From UBA5794 sp963714375 (GTDB taxonomy: Bacteria > Actinomycetota > Acidimicrobiia > Spongiisociales > UBA5794): a DNA stretch of 64,000 nt. Position 1 is the first letter of the stretch, and each line of letters starts with the position of its first letter. Shown here in pieces: positions 41,992 to 49,739 of this stretch. The notes below the pieces were generated by a model. It saw only the letters and a list, made by a program, of their open reading frames with translations. It had not been told where the DNA came from and made no database searches. The translations under genes were made by a program, and so were the position numbers. The stretch spans positions 62,001-126,000 of the forward strand of contig CAVQOG010000003.1 in NCBI GenBank assembly GCA_963714375.1. Direction: 5' to 3'.

Positions 41992-43227
41992 ATGCAACGC
42001 ATTCTGATACTCGGAGCTGGTACAGCAGGCACCATGGCCGCGAATCACCTCCGTAAGGAACTCGGTTCGACCTACGAGATCACGATCATTGACCAGGACG
42101 AGATCCACTACTACCAACCGGGTTTCCTGTTCATCCCGTTCGGCACCTACGACGCCTCCGATGTCGTGCGCCCAACGACCGACTTCCTGCACAAAGGAAT
42201 CTCGTACGTCAACGGCGAGATCGCAGTGCTCGAACCTGCGGCCAATACCGTCACCCTCGAGGACGGACGAACATTTGGCTACGACCATCTGATCATCGCA
42301 ACCGGAACCCATGCGACGCCCAGCGAGACGCCTGGCCTCGATTCGGACGAATACGGTAAGACGGTGCACGACTTCTACAGCCTCGAAAGTGCCATTGCTC
42401 TCCATGCGGCACTCGAGAACTTCACCGAGGGTCGCCTCGTCGTGAGCCTGATTGAGATGCCGATCAAGTGCCCCGTCGCCCCTCTTGAGTTCGCATTCCT
42501 CGCCGAGGCGCATTTCACCGATCTCGGGATCCGAGACAAGGTTGAGATCGTCTATGTGACCCCGATGAGCAGCGTGTTCACCAAGCCCGTGGCGTCCGAG
42601 CAGCTCGGCGACATGTTCGAAAAGCGAGATATTCACCTGGAACCCGACTTCTATCTTGAGCGAGTCGATGCCGAGTCGAAGATGCTTGTGTCCTACGACG
42701 AGCGAGAGGTCCCATACGACCTGCTCGTGACGGTGCCGATCAACATGGGGGCGTCGTTCGTTGGTGATGCTGGCATCGGGGACGAGCTCAACCACGTGAA
42801 GGTCGACGCAGGCAATTTCCAGTCGCCAGACTTTCCGAACATCTTTGCACTCGGTGATGCTGCGAGCCTCCCGACATCAAAGGCGGGATCGGTCGCACAC
42901 TTTGCGATGGACACTTTCGTCCCGAACTTCGTCGACTACCTGATGGGGCTCCCAATGAAGCGCGAGTTCGATGGGCACGCAAACTGCTACATCGAAACCG
43001 GGCACGACAAGGCGATGCTGATCGACTTCAACTACAAGACCCAGCCGCTTCCGGGCAAGTACCCGGTGCCAGGAATCGGTCCCTTCTCACTCCTTGAGGA
43101 GTCGAAGGTCAACCATCGAGGAAAGCTTGCATTCCGGTGGATGTACTGGAATCTGCTTCTCCCCGGCCGGCATCTCCCTGTATCGAGCGAGATGTCGATG
43201 GCTGGGAAGGACACCGATCTCGCATGA
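41992..43227 (+). CDS. sulfide:quinone oxidoreductase-like FAD flavoprotein
   Basis: A 411-residue two-dinucleotide-binding flavoprotein. The N-terminal FAD site is ILILGAGTAGTMAAN, with HLIIATGTHATP, and the second FAD segment is NIFALGDAASLPTSKAGS. The pattern EIHYYQPGFLFIPFG and the amphipathic C-terminus (WMYWNLLLPG) suit the SQR family, which oxidises sulfide at the membrane and passes electrons to quinone. A cysteine lies at PIKCPVAP. ATG 41992 has GGAAGG upstream. It leads a TusE/DsrE operon behind a Rex operator. Confidence 0.87.
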   Translation: MQRILILGAGTAGTMAANHLRKELGSTYEITIIDQDEIHYYQPGFLFIPFGTYDASDVVRPTTDFLHKGISYVNGEIAVLEPAANTVTLEDGRTFGYDHLIIATGTHATPSETPGLDSDEYGKTVHDFYSLESAIALHAALENFTEGRLVVSLIEMPIKCPVAPLEFAFLAEAHFTDLGIRDKVEIVYVTPMSSVFTKPVASEQLGDMFEKRDIHLEPDFYLERVDAESKMLVSYDEREVPYDLLVTVPINMGASFVGDAGIGDELNHVKVDAGNFQSPDFPNIFALGDAASLPTSKAGSVAHFAMDTFVPNFVDYLMGLPMKREFDGHANCYIETGHDKAMLIDFNYKTQPLPGKYPVPGIGPFSLLEESKVNHRGKLAFRWMYWNLLLPGRHLPVSSEMSMAGKDTDLA

Positions 43228-43269
43228 CCAGATGGTGCATGCAGCACGAACCAGACCAACGGAGGAATC

Positions 43270-43587
43270 ATGCCAATCACAGCAATCGCTGACAAGGAAA
43301 TCCATGTTGATGCGGAAGGATTCATGACCGAATACGACGAGTGGGACGAGGATCTCGCTCGCGTCTTGGCCTCGAACATCGGCATCAGCGAACTCACCGA
43401 AGCCCACTGGTCGGTGCTCAACTTTTTGCGGGCCGACTACTCCGAGCGTGGCGAGACACCGACCCTCCGTCGGGTATCGACCACCGGAGCCATCCCAACC
43501 AAGGAACTGTTTGTGCTGTTTCCAAAGAAGCCAGCACGCAAGATGGCGTATGTGGCCGGGCTTCCCAAGCCGGTCGGCTGCATCTAG
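43270..43587 (+). CDS. TusE/DsrC-family sulfur-carrier protein
   Basis: A 105-residue protein of the DsrC/TusE/DsvC family. Family pattern: DAEGFMTEYDEWDED, LTEAHWSVLNFLRADY, and the flexible arm ending GLPKPVGCI with the penultimate cysteine C104, which carries persulfide. The second cysteine of true DsrC, about ten residues earlier, is missing, so it is of the single-cysteine (TusE-like) kind. Starts 42 bp after the flavoprotein gene with GGAGGAATC before ATG. Confidence 0.92.
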   Translation: MPITAIADKEIHVDAEGFMTEYDEWDEDLARVLASNIGISELTEAHWSVLNFLRADYSERGETPTLRRVSTTGAIPTKELFVLFPKKPARKMAYVAGLPKPVGCI

Positions 43588-43605
43588 CAATCGAAAGGAG
43601 ACACC

Positions 43606-44118
43606 ATGACAACCACCGAGACATCTCCAATTGTGGTTCCAGACTTCGGAGACGAGGACGAGGGTCGCAAGATCGCATTCGTGTGCTCGAAGGGCACCCT
43701 CGACATGGCCTACCCCGCGTTGATCATGGCGTCTGGTGCTCTGGAACAGGGCATCGAGACACACATCTTCTTCACGTTCTGGGGCATGGACATGATCAAC
43801 AAGAAGACGATGGACCATCTCAAATTCACTCCCGTTGGAAACACGGCGACACATATGCCGATGGCGCTCACGCCCTTGCCTGGCATGACTGCCATGGCGA
43901 CAAGTCGGATGCGTAAGCAGATGCAGGAACTCGACATCCCCGATGTCCCTGCATTCCTCACGCATCTCTCCGACATGGGATGCCACCTTTGGGCATGCAA
44001 GATGTCTGTTGATATGTTCGATCTTGAACGAGACGACATGCTCGACGAACTCGATGGGATCCTCAACGTAAGCGACTTCATTGAGATCATCGAGGGTGCC
44101 CAGACGATGTTCATTTGA
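43606..44118 (+). CDS. DsrE/DsrE2-family sulfurtransferase-like protein
   Basis: A 170-residue DsrE-fold protein. Early AFVCSKGTLDMAYPALIMA contains C27, and the later MGCHLWACKMSVDM has C126 and C131; the latter region holds the persulfide cysteine in DsrE2-type proteins. A weak hydrophobic segment FFTFWGMDM is typical of this group. GAAAGGAGA precedes the ATG. It likely moves sulfane sulfur between the flavoprotein and the TusE-like protein. Confidence 0.88.
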   Translation: MTTTETSPIVVPDFGDEDEGRKIAFVCSKGTLDMAYPALIMASGALEQGIETHIFFTFWGMDMINKKTMDHLKFTPVGNTATHMPMALTPLPGMTAMATSRMRKQMQELDIPDVPAFLTHLSDMGCHLWACKMSVDMFDLERDDMLDELDGILNVSDFIEIIEGAQTMFI

Positions 44119-44206
44119 TCGAACGGCCCGAAATCCCGCGAACCATCCGGGACACGGCATGGCCCGAGCTGGAGTGACAGACTCGGGCGGGTGGGAGTAT
44201 CCACAC

Positions 44207-45169
44207 GTGAGAGACACCGTTTTGGACTGGCTCGCCGAAGGCGATCCCGCTATCCGCTGGCAGGTGGAGCGAGACCTTCTCCACAAAGCCCCCCAGATCT
44301 GGGAAGGGACACGCCTCAGTGTCGAGCGGATTGGCTGGGGCAAGCGGCTGCTCGATGAGCAGGACGAGGACGGAACCTGGGGCATGGGTCTCTACGGTCC
44401 GAAGTGGACCTCCACGACATACACTCTTCTCCTGCTTTGGCGCCTTGGGTTGCCGCCATCGAACCCACAGGCGATCACTGGTTGCCGAAGGATCCTCGAT
44501 GACGCCACATGGATCGACGGTGGAGTGTCCTTGTTCACTGGACAACTGCTAGCCGAGAAGTGCGTCAACGGCATGGTCCTGTCACTCACGTCGTTCTTCG
44601 ATGTCTCCGATTCCAGGACTGATTCTGTAGCGGACATGCTGGTGACGGGTCGTCTGGCTGATGGTGGATGGAACTGCGAAGACTTCCGGGGGGCCACCCA
44701 TTCCTCATTCCACACGACCATTTCGGCCCTCGAAGGACTGCAGGAATGGAGACGACGAACCGGCAACAGCGATGCAGACGAGGCAATCGCCAGTGCGCAG
44801 GAGTTCATGCTTCGCCACCACATGTATCTGTCACATCGAACCGGTGAGGTGATCAACAAGGAGTGGACAACCTTCCACTTCCCACCCCGATGGCACTACG
44901 ACGTGCTTCGTGGGCTCGAGCATCTCCAGGATGCAGGCGTGTCACCAGATCCGAGGGCGCGCGACGCCATTGAGCTTGTGCTCTCGAAGCGGCTCAAGGA
45001 TGGCCGATGGGGAAAGGGAAGTCAGTACTCAGGAAGGGTGTATTTCGTCCTCGAACCAGGCAGAGTGCCGGGTAGGTGGAACACGCTACGCGCTCTTCGC
45101 ATCCTCAACTGGTGGTCTCAGGACGCTCAGCAACCCATCCATGACAGCGTGCTTCCTGCAGCACATTGA
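44207..45169 (+). CDS. terpene-cyclase / prenyltransferase-fold protein
   Basis: A 320-residue alpha/alpha-toroid protein with repeated QDEDGTWG-like motifs (LLDEQDEDGTWGMGL, RLADGGWNCED, RLKDGRWGKGS), as in squalene-hopene cyclase and related folds. It is about half the size of a real cyclase and lacks a DxDD motif, so catalysis of cyclisation is unlikely. GTG 44207 is the likely start. It follows the sulfur operon by 88 bp in the same direction and could be its last gene. Confidence 0.72.
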   Translation: MRDTVLDWLAEGDPAIRWQVERDLLHKAPQIWEGTRLSVERIGWGKRLLDEQDEDGTWGMGLYGPKWTSTTYTLLLLWRLGLPPSNPQAITGCRRILDDATWIDGGVSLFTGQLLAEKCVNGMVLSLTSFFDVSDSRTDSVADMLVTGRLADGGWNCEDFRGATHSSFHTTISALEGLQEWRRRTGNSDADEAIASAQEFMLRHHMYLSHRTGEVINKEWTTFHFPPRWHYDVLRGLEHLQDAGVSPDPRARDAIELVLSKRLKDGRWGKGSQYSGRVYFVLEPGRVPGRWNTLRALRILNWWSQDAQQPIHDSVLPAAH

Positions 45170-45177
45170 TTCGAAGT

Positions 45178-45217
45178 GACAAGTGATCCGACAAGTGATC
45201 CCGTGACGCCGGATCAC
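45178..45217. repeat. 12-bp tandem repeat and small hairpin
   Basis: GACAAGTGATCC occurs twice in tandem (45178-45201). Its right end pairs with GGATCAC (45211-45217). It separates the terpene-cyclase-fold gene from convergent msrA. Period 12, so not part of the heptad family. Confidence 0.8.
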
Positions 45218-45864
45218 CGCGCGTCTGTGATTGCGTATTCGATCTGACAGAAACCGTGATTGCAGTAGCCGCCCGGGTTCTTGGCGAGGTACTGCTGGTG
45301 GTATTCCTCCGCGTAGTAGAAAGGGCTGGCTTCTGCGATCTCTGTCGTGATCGCCCCATAGCCTGACTCCGTCAGCCCCGATTGGTAGGCAGCCATGGAT
45401 GCGACGGCAGTATCTCGTTGTGCCAGGTCGGTCCAATAGATCGCGGATCGATACTGGGTTCCACGGTCGTTTCCCTGTTGGTTCTTCGTCGTGGGGTCGT
45501 GCTGTTCCCAGAAGTGCTTCAGCAGAATTTCGAGGTCGATCTGGGTCGTGTCGTACACCACGAGGGCAACCTCTGCGTGACCGGTGCGACCAGAGCAGAC
45601 CTCTTCGTAGGTCGGGTTCGGCGTGATACCGCCCTGATATCCGACGGCTGTCGTGACGACACCGGGGAGCTTCCAAAAGACGCGCTCAGCCCCCCAGAAA
45701 CAGCCCATGCCGAACGACACAACCTGAGAGCCTTCCGGGAAGGGTGGGATCATCGAAGATTCATCCACAAAGTGGACTCCACTGATGGAAACCGGTTCAT
45801 CTCGTCCCGGCAAGGCTGCGTCATGCGTCGGCATCTGTGTGGCTTTTCGTCTGAACATGTTCAT
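45214..45864 (-). CDS. msrA: peptide methionine sulfoxide reductase MsrA
   Basis: A 216-residue MsrA. The catalytic cysteine is in SFGMGCFWGAERVFW, and the family segments GGITPNPTYEEVCSGRTGHAE and HDPTT-NQQGNDRGTQYRS are intact. Resolving cysteines are at the end (GGYCNHGFCQ). Reduces S-methionine sulfoxide in proteins. Start ATG 45864 is uncertain; ATG 45834 would remove ten residues. Divergent from the CLC gene. Confidence 0.94.
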   Translation of the reverse strand: MNMFRRKATQMPTHDAALPGRDEPVSISGVHFVDESSMIPPFPEGSQVVSFGMGCFWGAERVFWKLPGVVTTAVGYQGGITPNPTYEEVCSGRTGHAEVALVVYDTTQIDLEILLKHFWEQHDPTTKNQQGNDRGTQYRSAIYWTDLAQRDTAVASMAAYQSGLTESGYGAITTEIAEASPFYYAEEYHQQYLAKNPGGYCNHGFCQIEYAITDAR

Positions 45865-45934
45865 ACAACACAATAGGGACGCACAAAGTTCCCAGGATTG
45901 TGCCGTCGAACCACCGAGTTATTACCGTGGCGAG

Positions 45935-47965
45935 GTGAAGGGCATACTCCAACGACTGCAAGAGTTCTCACAGACGCGTGGCGCTGCTTCATTTCTGCTT
46001 GCGGCGGTCGTCCTCGGTGTTCTCGTTGGCGTTGGGACCGCACTGCTTGCGTGGGGAATCGACGGTGTTGAGACCCTCACCCGAGAGCTCTCCGAGTGGA
46101 CAACCTGGGAACGGGGCTTGTTCTTCATCGTCATTCCCATCGGCATCTTGATCTCATGGATCCTCAATCGAATCTGGGGGCCGGGCGTCTCTGGTGGTGG
46201 TGTGACTGAGACCATGATTGGTCTGAGTATCCATGGGGGCTACCTCCCAACACGCATCGTGCCTTCAAAACTGATTGCGACCGCGGCCGTGCTTGGCACC
46301 GGTGGATCTGGTGGTCGTGAGGGCCCCATCGCCCTGATCGGTGCAACCATGGGATCCTCGCTCGCCCGATACACGGGTTTCGACCACGACCGAATACGCA
46401 GCCTTGTCGCGGCGGGGGCAGGAGCAGGAATCGGCGCAAGCTTCAACGCTCCGATCGCAGGGATGCTTTTTGCGATGGAAGTGATCCTCGGCTCGTTTGC
46501 CATTCGGCATCTGAACGCCGTCGTCATCGCGTCCGTGGGTGCTGCCGTGACCAGCCATCTCCTCCTCGGACAAGAGCTCTTCCTCACGTCTCCGCCTCAC
46601 GTCCTCGGTTCTTTCGCAGAGCTCTTCCTCTATGTGCTTTTGGCAGTCGTGGCAGTCGGTTTCGGCCTCTTGTACCTGCGGGTCCTCGACGGAACTGCGA
46701 GGATCACGATCCCAAAGCTGTTTCCGCGCTGGACAACACCCATCGTCGCCGGACTCATCGTCGCATCCATCGGTGTCTTCTGGCCAGAATCCCTCGGTAC
46801 GGGGCGAGAGTTCCTTTCGGGAATACTCGCGCTCAAGAGCGTGGAACAAGTATCGCTCGGGGCGATCACCTTGCTCGTCATCGCAGTTGCCAAGATCGTT
46901 ACGTCAGCCCTTACCCGATCGGGTGGTGGCTCGGCAGGATCGTTCATGCCGAGTCTCGTCATCGGAGGTTCCGTTGGGGCAGGGTTCGCCCTGCTCGTCG
47001 CACCCCTGTGGAGCATGAGTGAGCTGAGTCCCGGAGCTTTCGCCATCGTCGGTATGGCCTGCGCTCTGGCAACGATCGCTCGTGCACCCATGACCTCGGT
47101 GATCATCGTCTTTGAACTCACGGGCAACTACGAGCTCGTGCTTCCCCTCATGCTTGGTGCAGCTCTCGCGACATACGCAAGTGACCGGTACCACCCTGAG
47201 TCCGCGTACACGTTGCCACTCAGGCGCCGAGGTATCTCCCTCCCCAAGAACGAGGACATCGACCTACTGGACACCATTGAGGTTCGATCGGTGATGCAAG
47301 AAACCGGCGAGGTGTTGCGACCGTGGAACACGCTTGCCGAGGCAGCCGAGTATTTCGACATGTCGTCCCACCACGGGGCTCCCGTGCTCAACGACCGAGA
47401 GCAGCTGGTTGGCATCCTCACCCTTTCCGATATCACGGCGGCCGGAGGGCCAAGTCAGACCCAGACGGTCGCCACCGCAATGTCCTCAGACGTGATCACC
47501 GTCATCCCCGATGCAACTGTGTCAGAAGCTCTCTCGCGGATGGCATCATTGCGGGTCGGCAGGCTGCCGGTGGTGTCGGCAACCGATCAGCGCGACGTCG
47601 TTGGCATGTTCCGGCGAGAATCGGTCGTCAAGGCATATGACTCGGCCCTGTCGATGTCGACCGGCCGCGAGCTGTACCGCGAACGCAATCGGATACGAAC
47701 CCAACCAGGTGCCGACTTCTTCGAAGTTGTGGTACCAGCCAAGTCGGTGGTTGCCAACAGCCTGGTCGCTGAGATCGGATGGCCACCAGACAGCGTCCTT
47801 GTGTCGATCCGCCGCGGGTCATCGGTCATGGTGCCTCACGGAAAGACGATGATCCGAACAGGAGACGCCATCACCGGATTTGGGAGTCCAACGGCATACG
47901 AGCATCTCACCACCCTCGTTGCCACCAAACACCAGCCATCCGACACCGATGACACGGTCGCTTGA
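45935..47965 (+). CDS. CLC-family chloride channel/antiporter with CBS and TrkA-C domains
   Basis: A 676-residue CLC protein. Ion-path motifs: SGGGVTE, GSGGREGP with gating Glu at 129, and the later GGSAGSFMPSLVIGG. About 430 residues of membrane core are followed by a CBS pair (about 448-565; VRSVMQETGEV and VATAMSSDVI) and a C-terminal RCK/TrkA-C-like domain (about 595-660). The gating glutamate suggests H+/Cl- exchange or a gated channel. GTG 45935 is chosen as start, next to the first helix. Confidence 0.92.
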   Translation: MKGILQRLQEFSQTRGAASFLLAAVVLGVLVGVGTALLAWGIDGVETLTRELSEWTTWERGLFFIVIPIGILISWILNRIWGPGVSGGGVTETMIGLSIHGGYLPTRIVPSKLIATAAVLGTGGSGGREGPIALIGATMGSSLARYTGFDHDRIRSLVAAGAGAGIGASFNAPIAGMLFAMEVILGSFAIRHLNAVVIASVGAAVTSHLLLGQELFLTSPPHVLGSFAELFLYVLLAVVAVGFGLLYLRVLDGTARITIPKLFPRWTTPIVAGLIVASIGVFWPESLGTGREFLSGILALKSVEQVSLGAITLLVIAVAKIVTSALTRSGGGSAGSFMPSLVIGGSVGAGFALLVAPLWSMSELSPGAFAIVGMACALATIARAPMTSVIIVFELTGNYELVLPLMLGAALATYASDRYHPESAYTLPLRRRGISLPKNEDIDLLDTIEVRSVMQETGEVLRPWNTLAEAAEYFDMSSHHGAPVLNDREQLVGILTLSDITAAGGPSQTQTVATAMSSDVITVIPDATVSEALSRMASLRVGRLPVVSATDQRDVVGMFRRESVVKAYDSALSMSTGRELYRERNRIRTQPGADFFEVVVPAKSVVANSLVAEIGWPPDSVLVSIRRGSSVMVPHGKTMIRTGDAITGFGSPTAYEHLTTLVATKHQPSDTDDTVA

Positions 47966-48005
47966 TACTTTCACACGCCACAAATCGCCGGTACCTTCTC
48001 GACTG

Positions 48006-49106
48006 ATGAATCCAACGACACCCCCGATCGTGCCTGTCATCCTCTCAGGTGGCATTGGGTCACGTCTCTGGCCAGCGTCACGCCGGACGCTGCCCAAGCA
48101 ACTCCTTCCGCTCGTCGAGGACCGCTCAATGATCCGGGCAACATTCGACAGGGCGCAACAGATCGACGGTGCTACGCCCCCGATCGTCGTGACCAATGAG
48201 AGCCATGCTGATGCGATCGATTTGGATCTTGGCCCGTCACACGACGCAACCCTCATCATTGAGCCGGTTGGTCGCAACACGGCACCAGCCGTCGCTGTTG
48301 CGGCCCATGAAGCAATGCGAGGCGGGTCCGATCCACTCCTCCTCATACTCCCGTCTGATCACGTGATCAACGACAGGGCAGCATTCTCAGAGGCCGTCTC
48401 AGCAGCAGCAGAACAGGCAACCGAGGGATACCTCGTCACATTCGGAATCAACCCCGACAAGCCTGAGACGGGATACGGATACATCTCGGTTGGAGATGCG
48501 CTCGCCCCATCAATCCACAAGGTCATCGAGTTCAGGGAAAAACCGGACGCTCAAACAGCAGCGCAATACGTGGCGTCAGGAACCTATCTGTGGAACTCCG
48601 GCATGTTCCTCTTCAAAGCCTCGGTCTTCCTCAACGAACTCCGTGAGTTTGCAGCTGACATCGCCGACGGTGCCGATCGTGCCTGGAACGAAGCGTCCCG
48701 GAACGGCAACAGAGTCGTACTCAGCCATGAAGCCTTCTCATCGGTTCGAGGAGAGTCGATCGACTATGCCGTGATGGAGAAGACCGCAAACACTGCGGTG
48801 GTTCCGACCAATCCAGGCTGGAGCGATGTCGGGTCATGGGCATCGCTGTGGGAGACAGCTGGCAAGGATGAAAACGGGAACGTTCTCATCGGAGACGTCA
48901 TCGACGTTGACGTCAGCGGCTCGTACATCGCTGCGAGTGGCCGACTGGTCGCCGTTGTTGGAGTCGATGACATCATCGTGGTGGACACCCCGGATGCCCT
49001 GCTCATCGTGTCCAAGGATCGCGCTCAGGATGTCAAGCAGATTGTCGATCGACTCGATGCGGACAATCGGCCGGAGCTCGAAATCCCCCGATCTGAGCAT
49101 GAGTAG
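48006..49106 (+). CDS. manC: mannose-1-phosphate guanylyltransferase
   Basis: A 366-residue nucleotidyltransferase making GDP-mannose for glycans. Signature PVILSGGIGSRLWPASRRTLPKQLL at the start, then LPSDHVI, KVIEFREKPD, YLWNSGMFLF and SIDYAVMEKT. It is the short form without the C-terminal isomerase domain. ATG 48006 fits the family start. Starts 40 bp after the CLC gene. Confidence 0.93.
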   Translation: MNPTTPPIVPVILSGGIGSRLWPASRRTLPKQLLPLVEDRSMIRATFDRAQQIDGATPPIVVTNESHADAIDLDLGPSHDATLIIEPVGRNTAPAVAVAAHEAMRGGSDPLLLILPSDHVINDRAAFSEAVSAAAEQATEGYLVTFGINPDKPETGYGYISVGDALAPSIHKVIEFREKPDAQTAAQYVASGTYLWNSGMFLFKASVFLNELREFAADIADGADRAWNEASRNGNRVVLSHEAFSSVRGESIDYAVMEKTANTAVVPTNPGWSDVGSWASLWETAGKDENGNVLIGDVIDVDVSGSYIAASGRLVAVVGVDDIIVVDTPDALLIVSKDRAQDVKQIVDRLDADNRPELEIPRSEHE

Positions 49107-49209
49107 GACGATGACGAACCCCGCCTCAGAACACGTGCGACGACATAGCGGTTAGGTGGCGACAAAAATGCGACGATATCAGCCAAAAGCAGGTTCTCGG
49201 GAAAGTTGA

Positions 49210-49656
49210 GTGACAGACATGGCCCCGGTATTGATCAGCGCATTGGTTGTCGGGTTCATCGCCTGGGCAATCATGCTGTCTCGTCAACAGTCGCAACGTA
49301 AGAAGGAAGCGATTGCATCGTTGCAAGCGGAGAAGGAGAGCCTCCCCGCATTCAGCATCCATGCGCTCGTGGAGGCAGAAGTTGCAGAGCTTGGGCTCTC
49401 TGAGATCGATGGTGCCAGCGGCATACCCGCCGAAGTACTCCTCAAGACGTGGAATACCAGCCAGCACGTCGTTGACGCATGCCCATCGCGGGCCAGCCTC
49501 CGATTCACAACGGCCGACGGGGTCCAGCCTGGCGATGCAACGGACGGCGATGTTGCATTGGTCTGTGACGCTTCCACAGCGGCGAATGTGACGGATCCTG
49601 ATGACGACGCCACACAACCGCCCGCCGTTGCTGACGGCCAACCTTCTGACTCCTGA
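49210..49656 (+). CDS. single-pass membrane protein with helical cytoplasmic part
   Basis: A 148-residue protein: N-terminal membrane helix (about 5-23), a charged, probably coiled-coil segment (QQSQRKKEAIASLQAEKE), then a globular region and an acidic, Ala/Pro-rich tail. GTG 49210 with GGAAAG upstream; an ATG three codons later is also possible. The 3' end runs into heptads. No family recognised. Confidence 0.62.
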   Translation: MTDMAPVLISALVVGFIAWAIMLSRQQSQRKKEAIASLQAEKESLPAFSIHALVEAEVAELGLSEIDGASGIPAEVLLKTWNTSQHVVDACPSRASLRFTTADGVQPGDATDGDVALVCDASTAANVTDPDDDATQPPAVADGQPSDS

Positions 49657-49720
49657 CGTCGGGAACCCGAAGCGGGTTCCTTGGAGTTCAGCAGCTGAAC
49701 TCCGGACGTCGGACATCGGC
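49643..49720. repeat. most complete composite element: heptads-hairpin-hairpin-heptads
   Basis: Heptads CTTCTGA, CTCCTGA, CGTCGGG (49643-49663); an 8-bp stem GGAACCCG / CGGGTTCC (49662-49680); a 9-bp stem GGAGTTCAG / CTGAACTCC (49683-49703); heptads CTCCGGA, CGTCGGA, CATCGGC (49700-49720). It shows both hairpin types between heptad flanks. Confidence 0.93.
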
Positions 49721-49739
49721 CCTCAGTAGGCTGCCGCCC

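Noticed and set aside
41986..42795. A 269-codon minus-strand open frame opposite the SQR-like gene
   Set aside because: Shadow of the flavoprotein, whose FAD motifs are plain on the plus strand.
43087..44385. A 432-codon open frame on the minus strand across the sulfur operon
   Set aside because: It is the antisense of three well-recognised genes. High-GC genes give long empty antisense frames, and its product has no recognisable motifs.
45852..45863. TGAACATGTTCA palindrome as a LexA (SOS) box
   Set aside because: The half sites GAAC/GTTC are only 2 bp apart, not 4, and the palindrome is made by the first codons of msrA.
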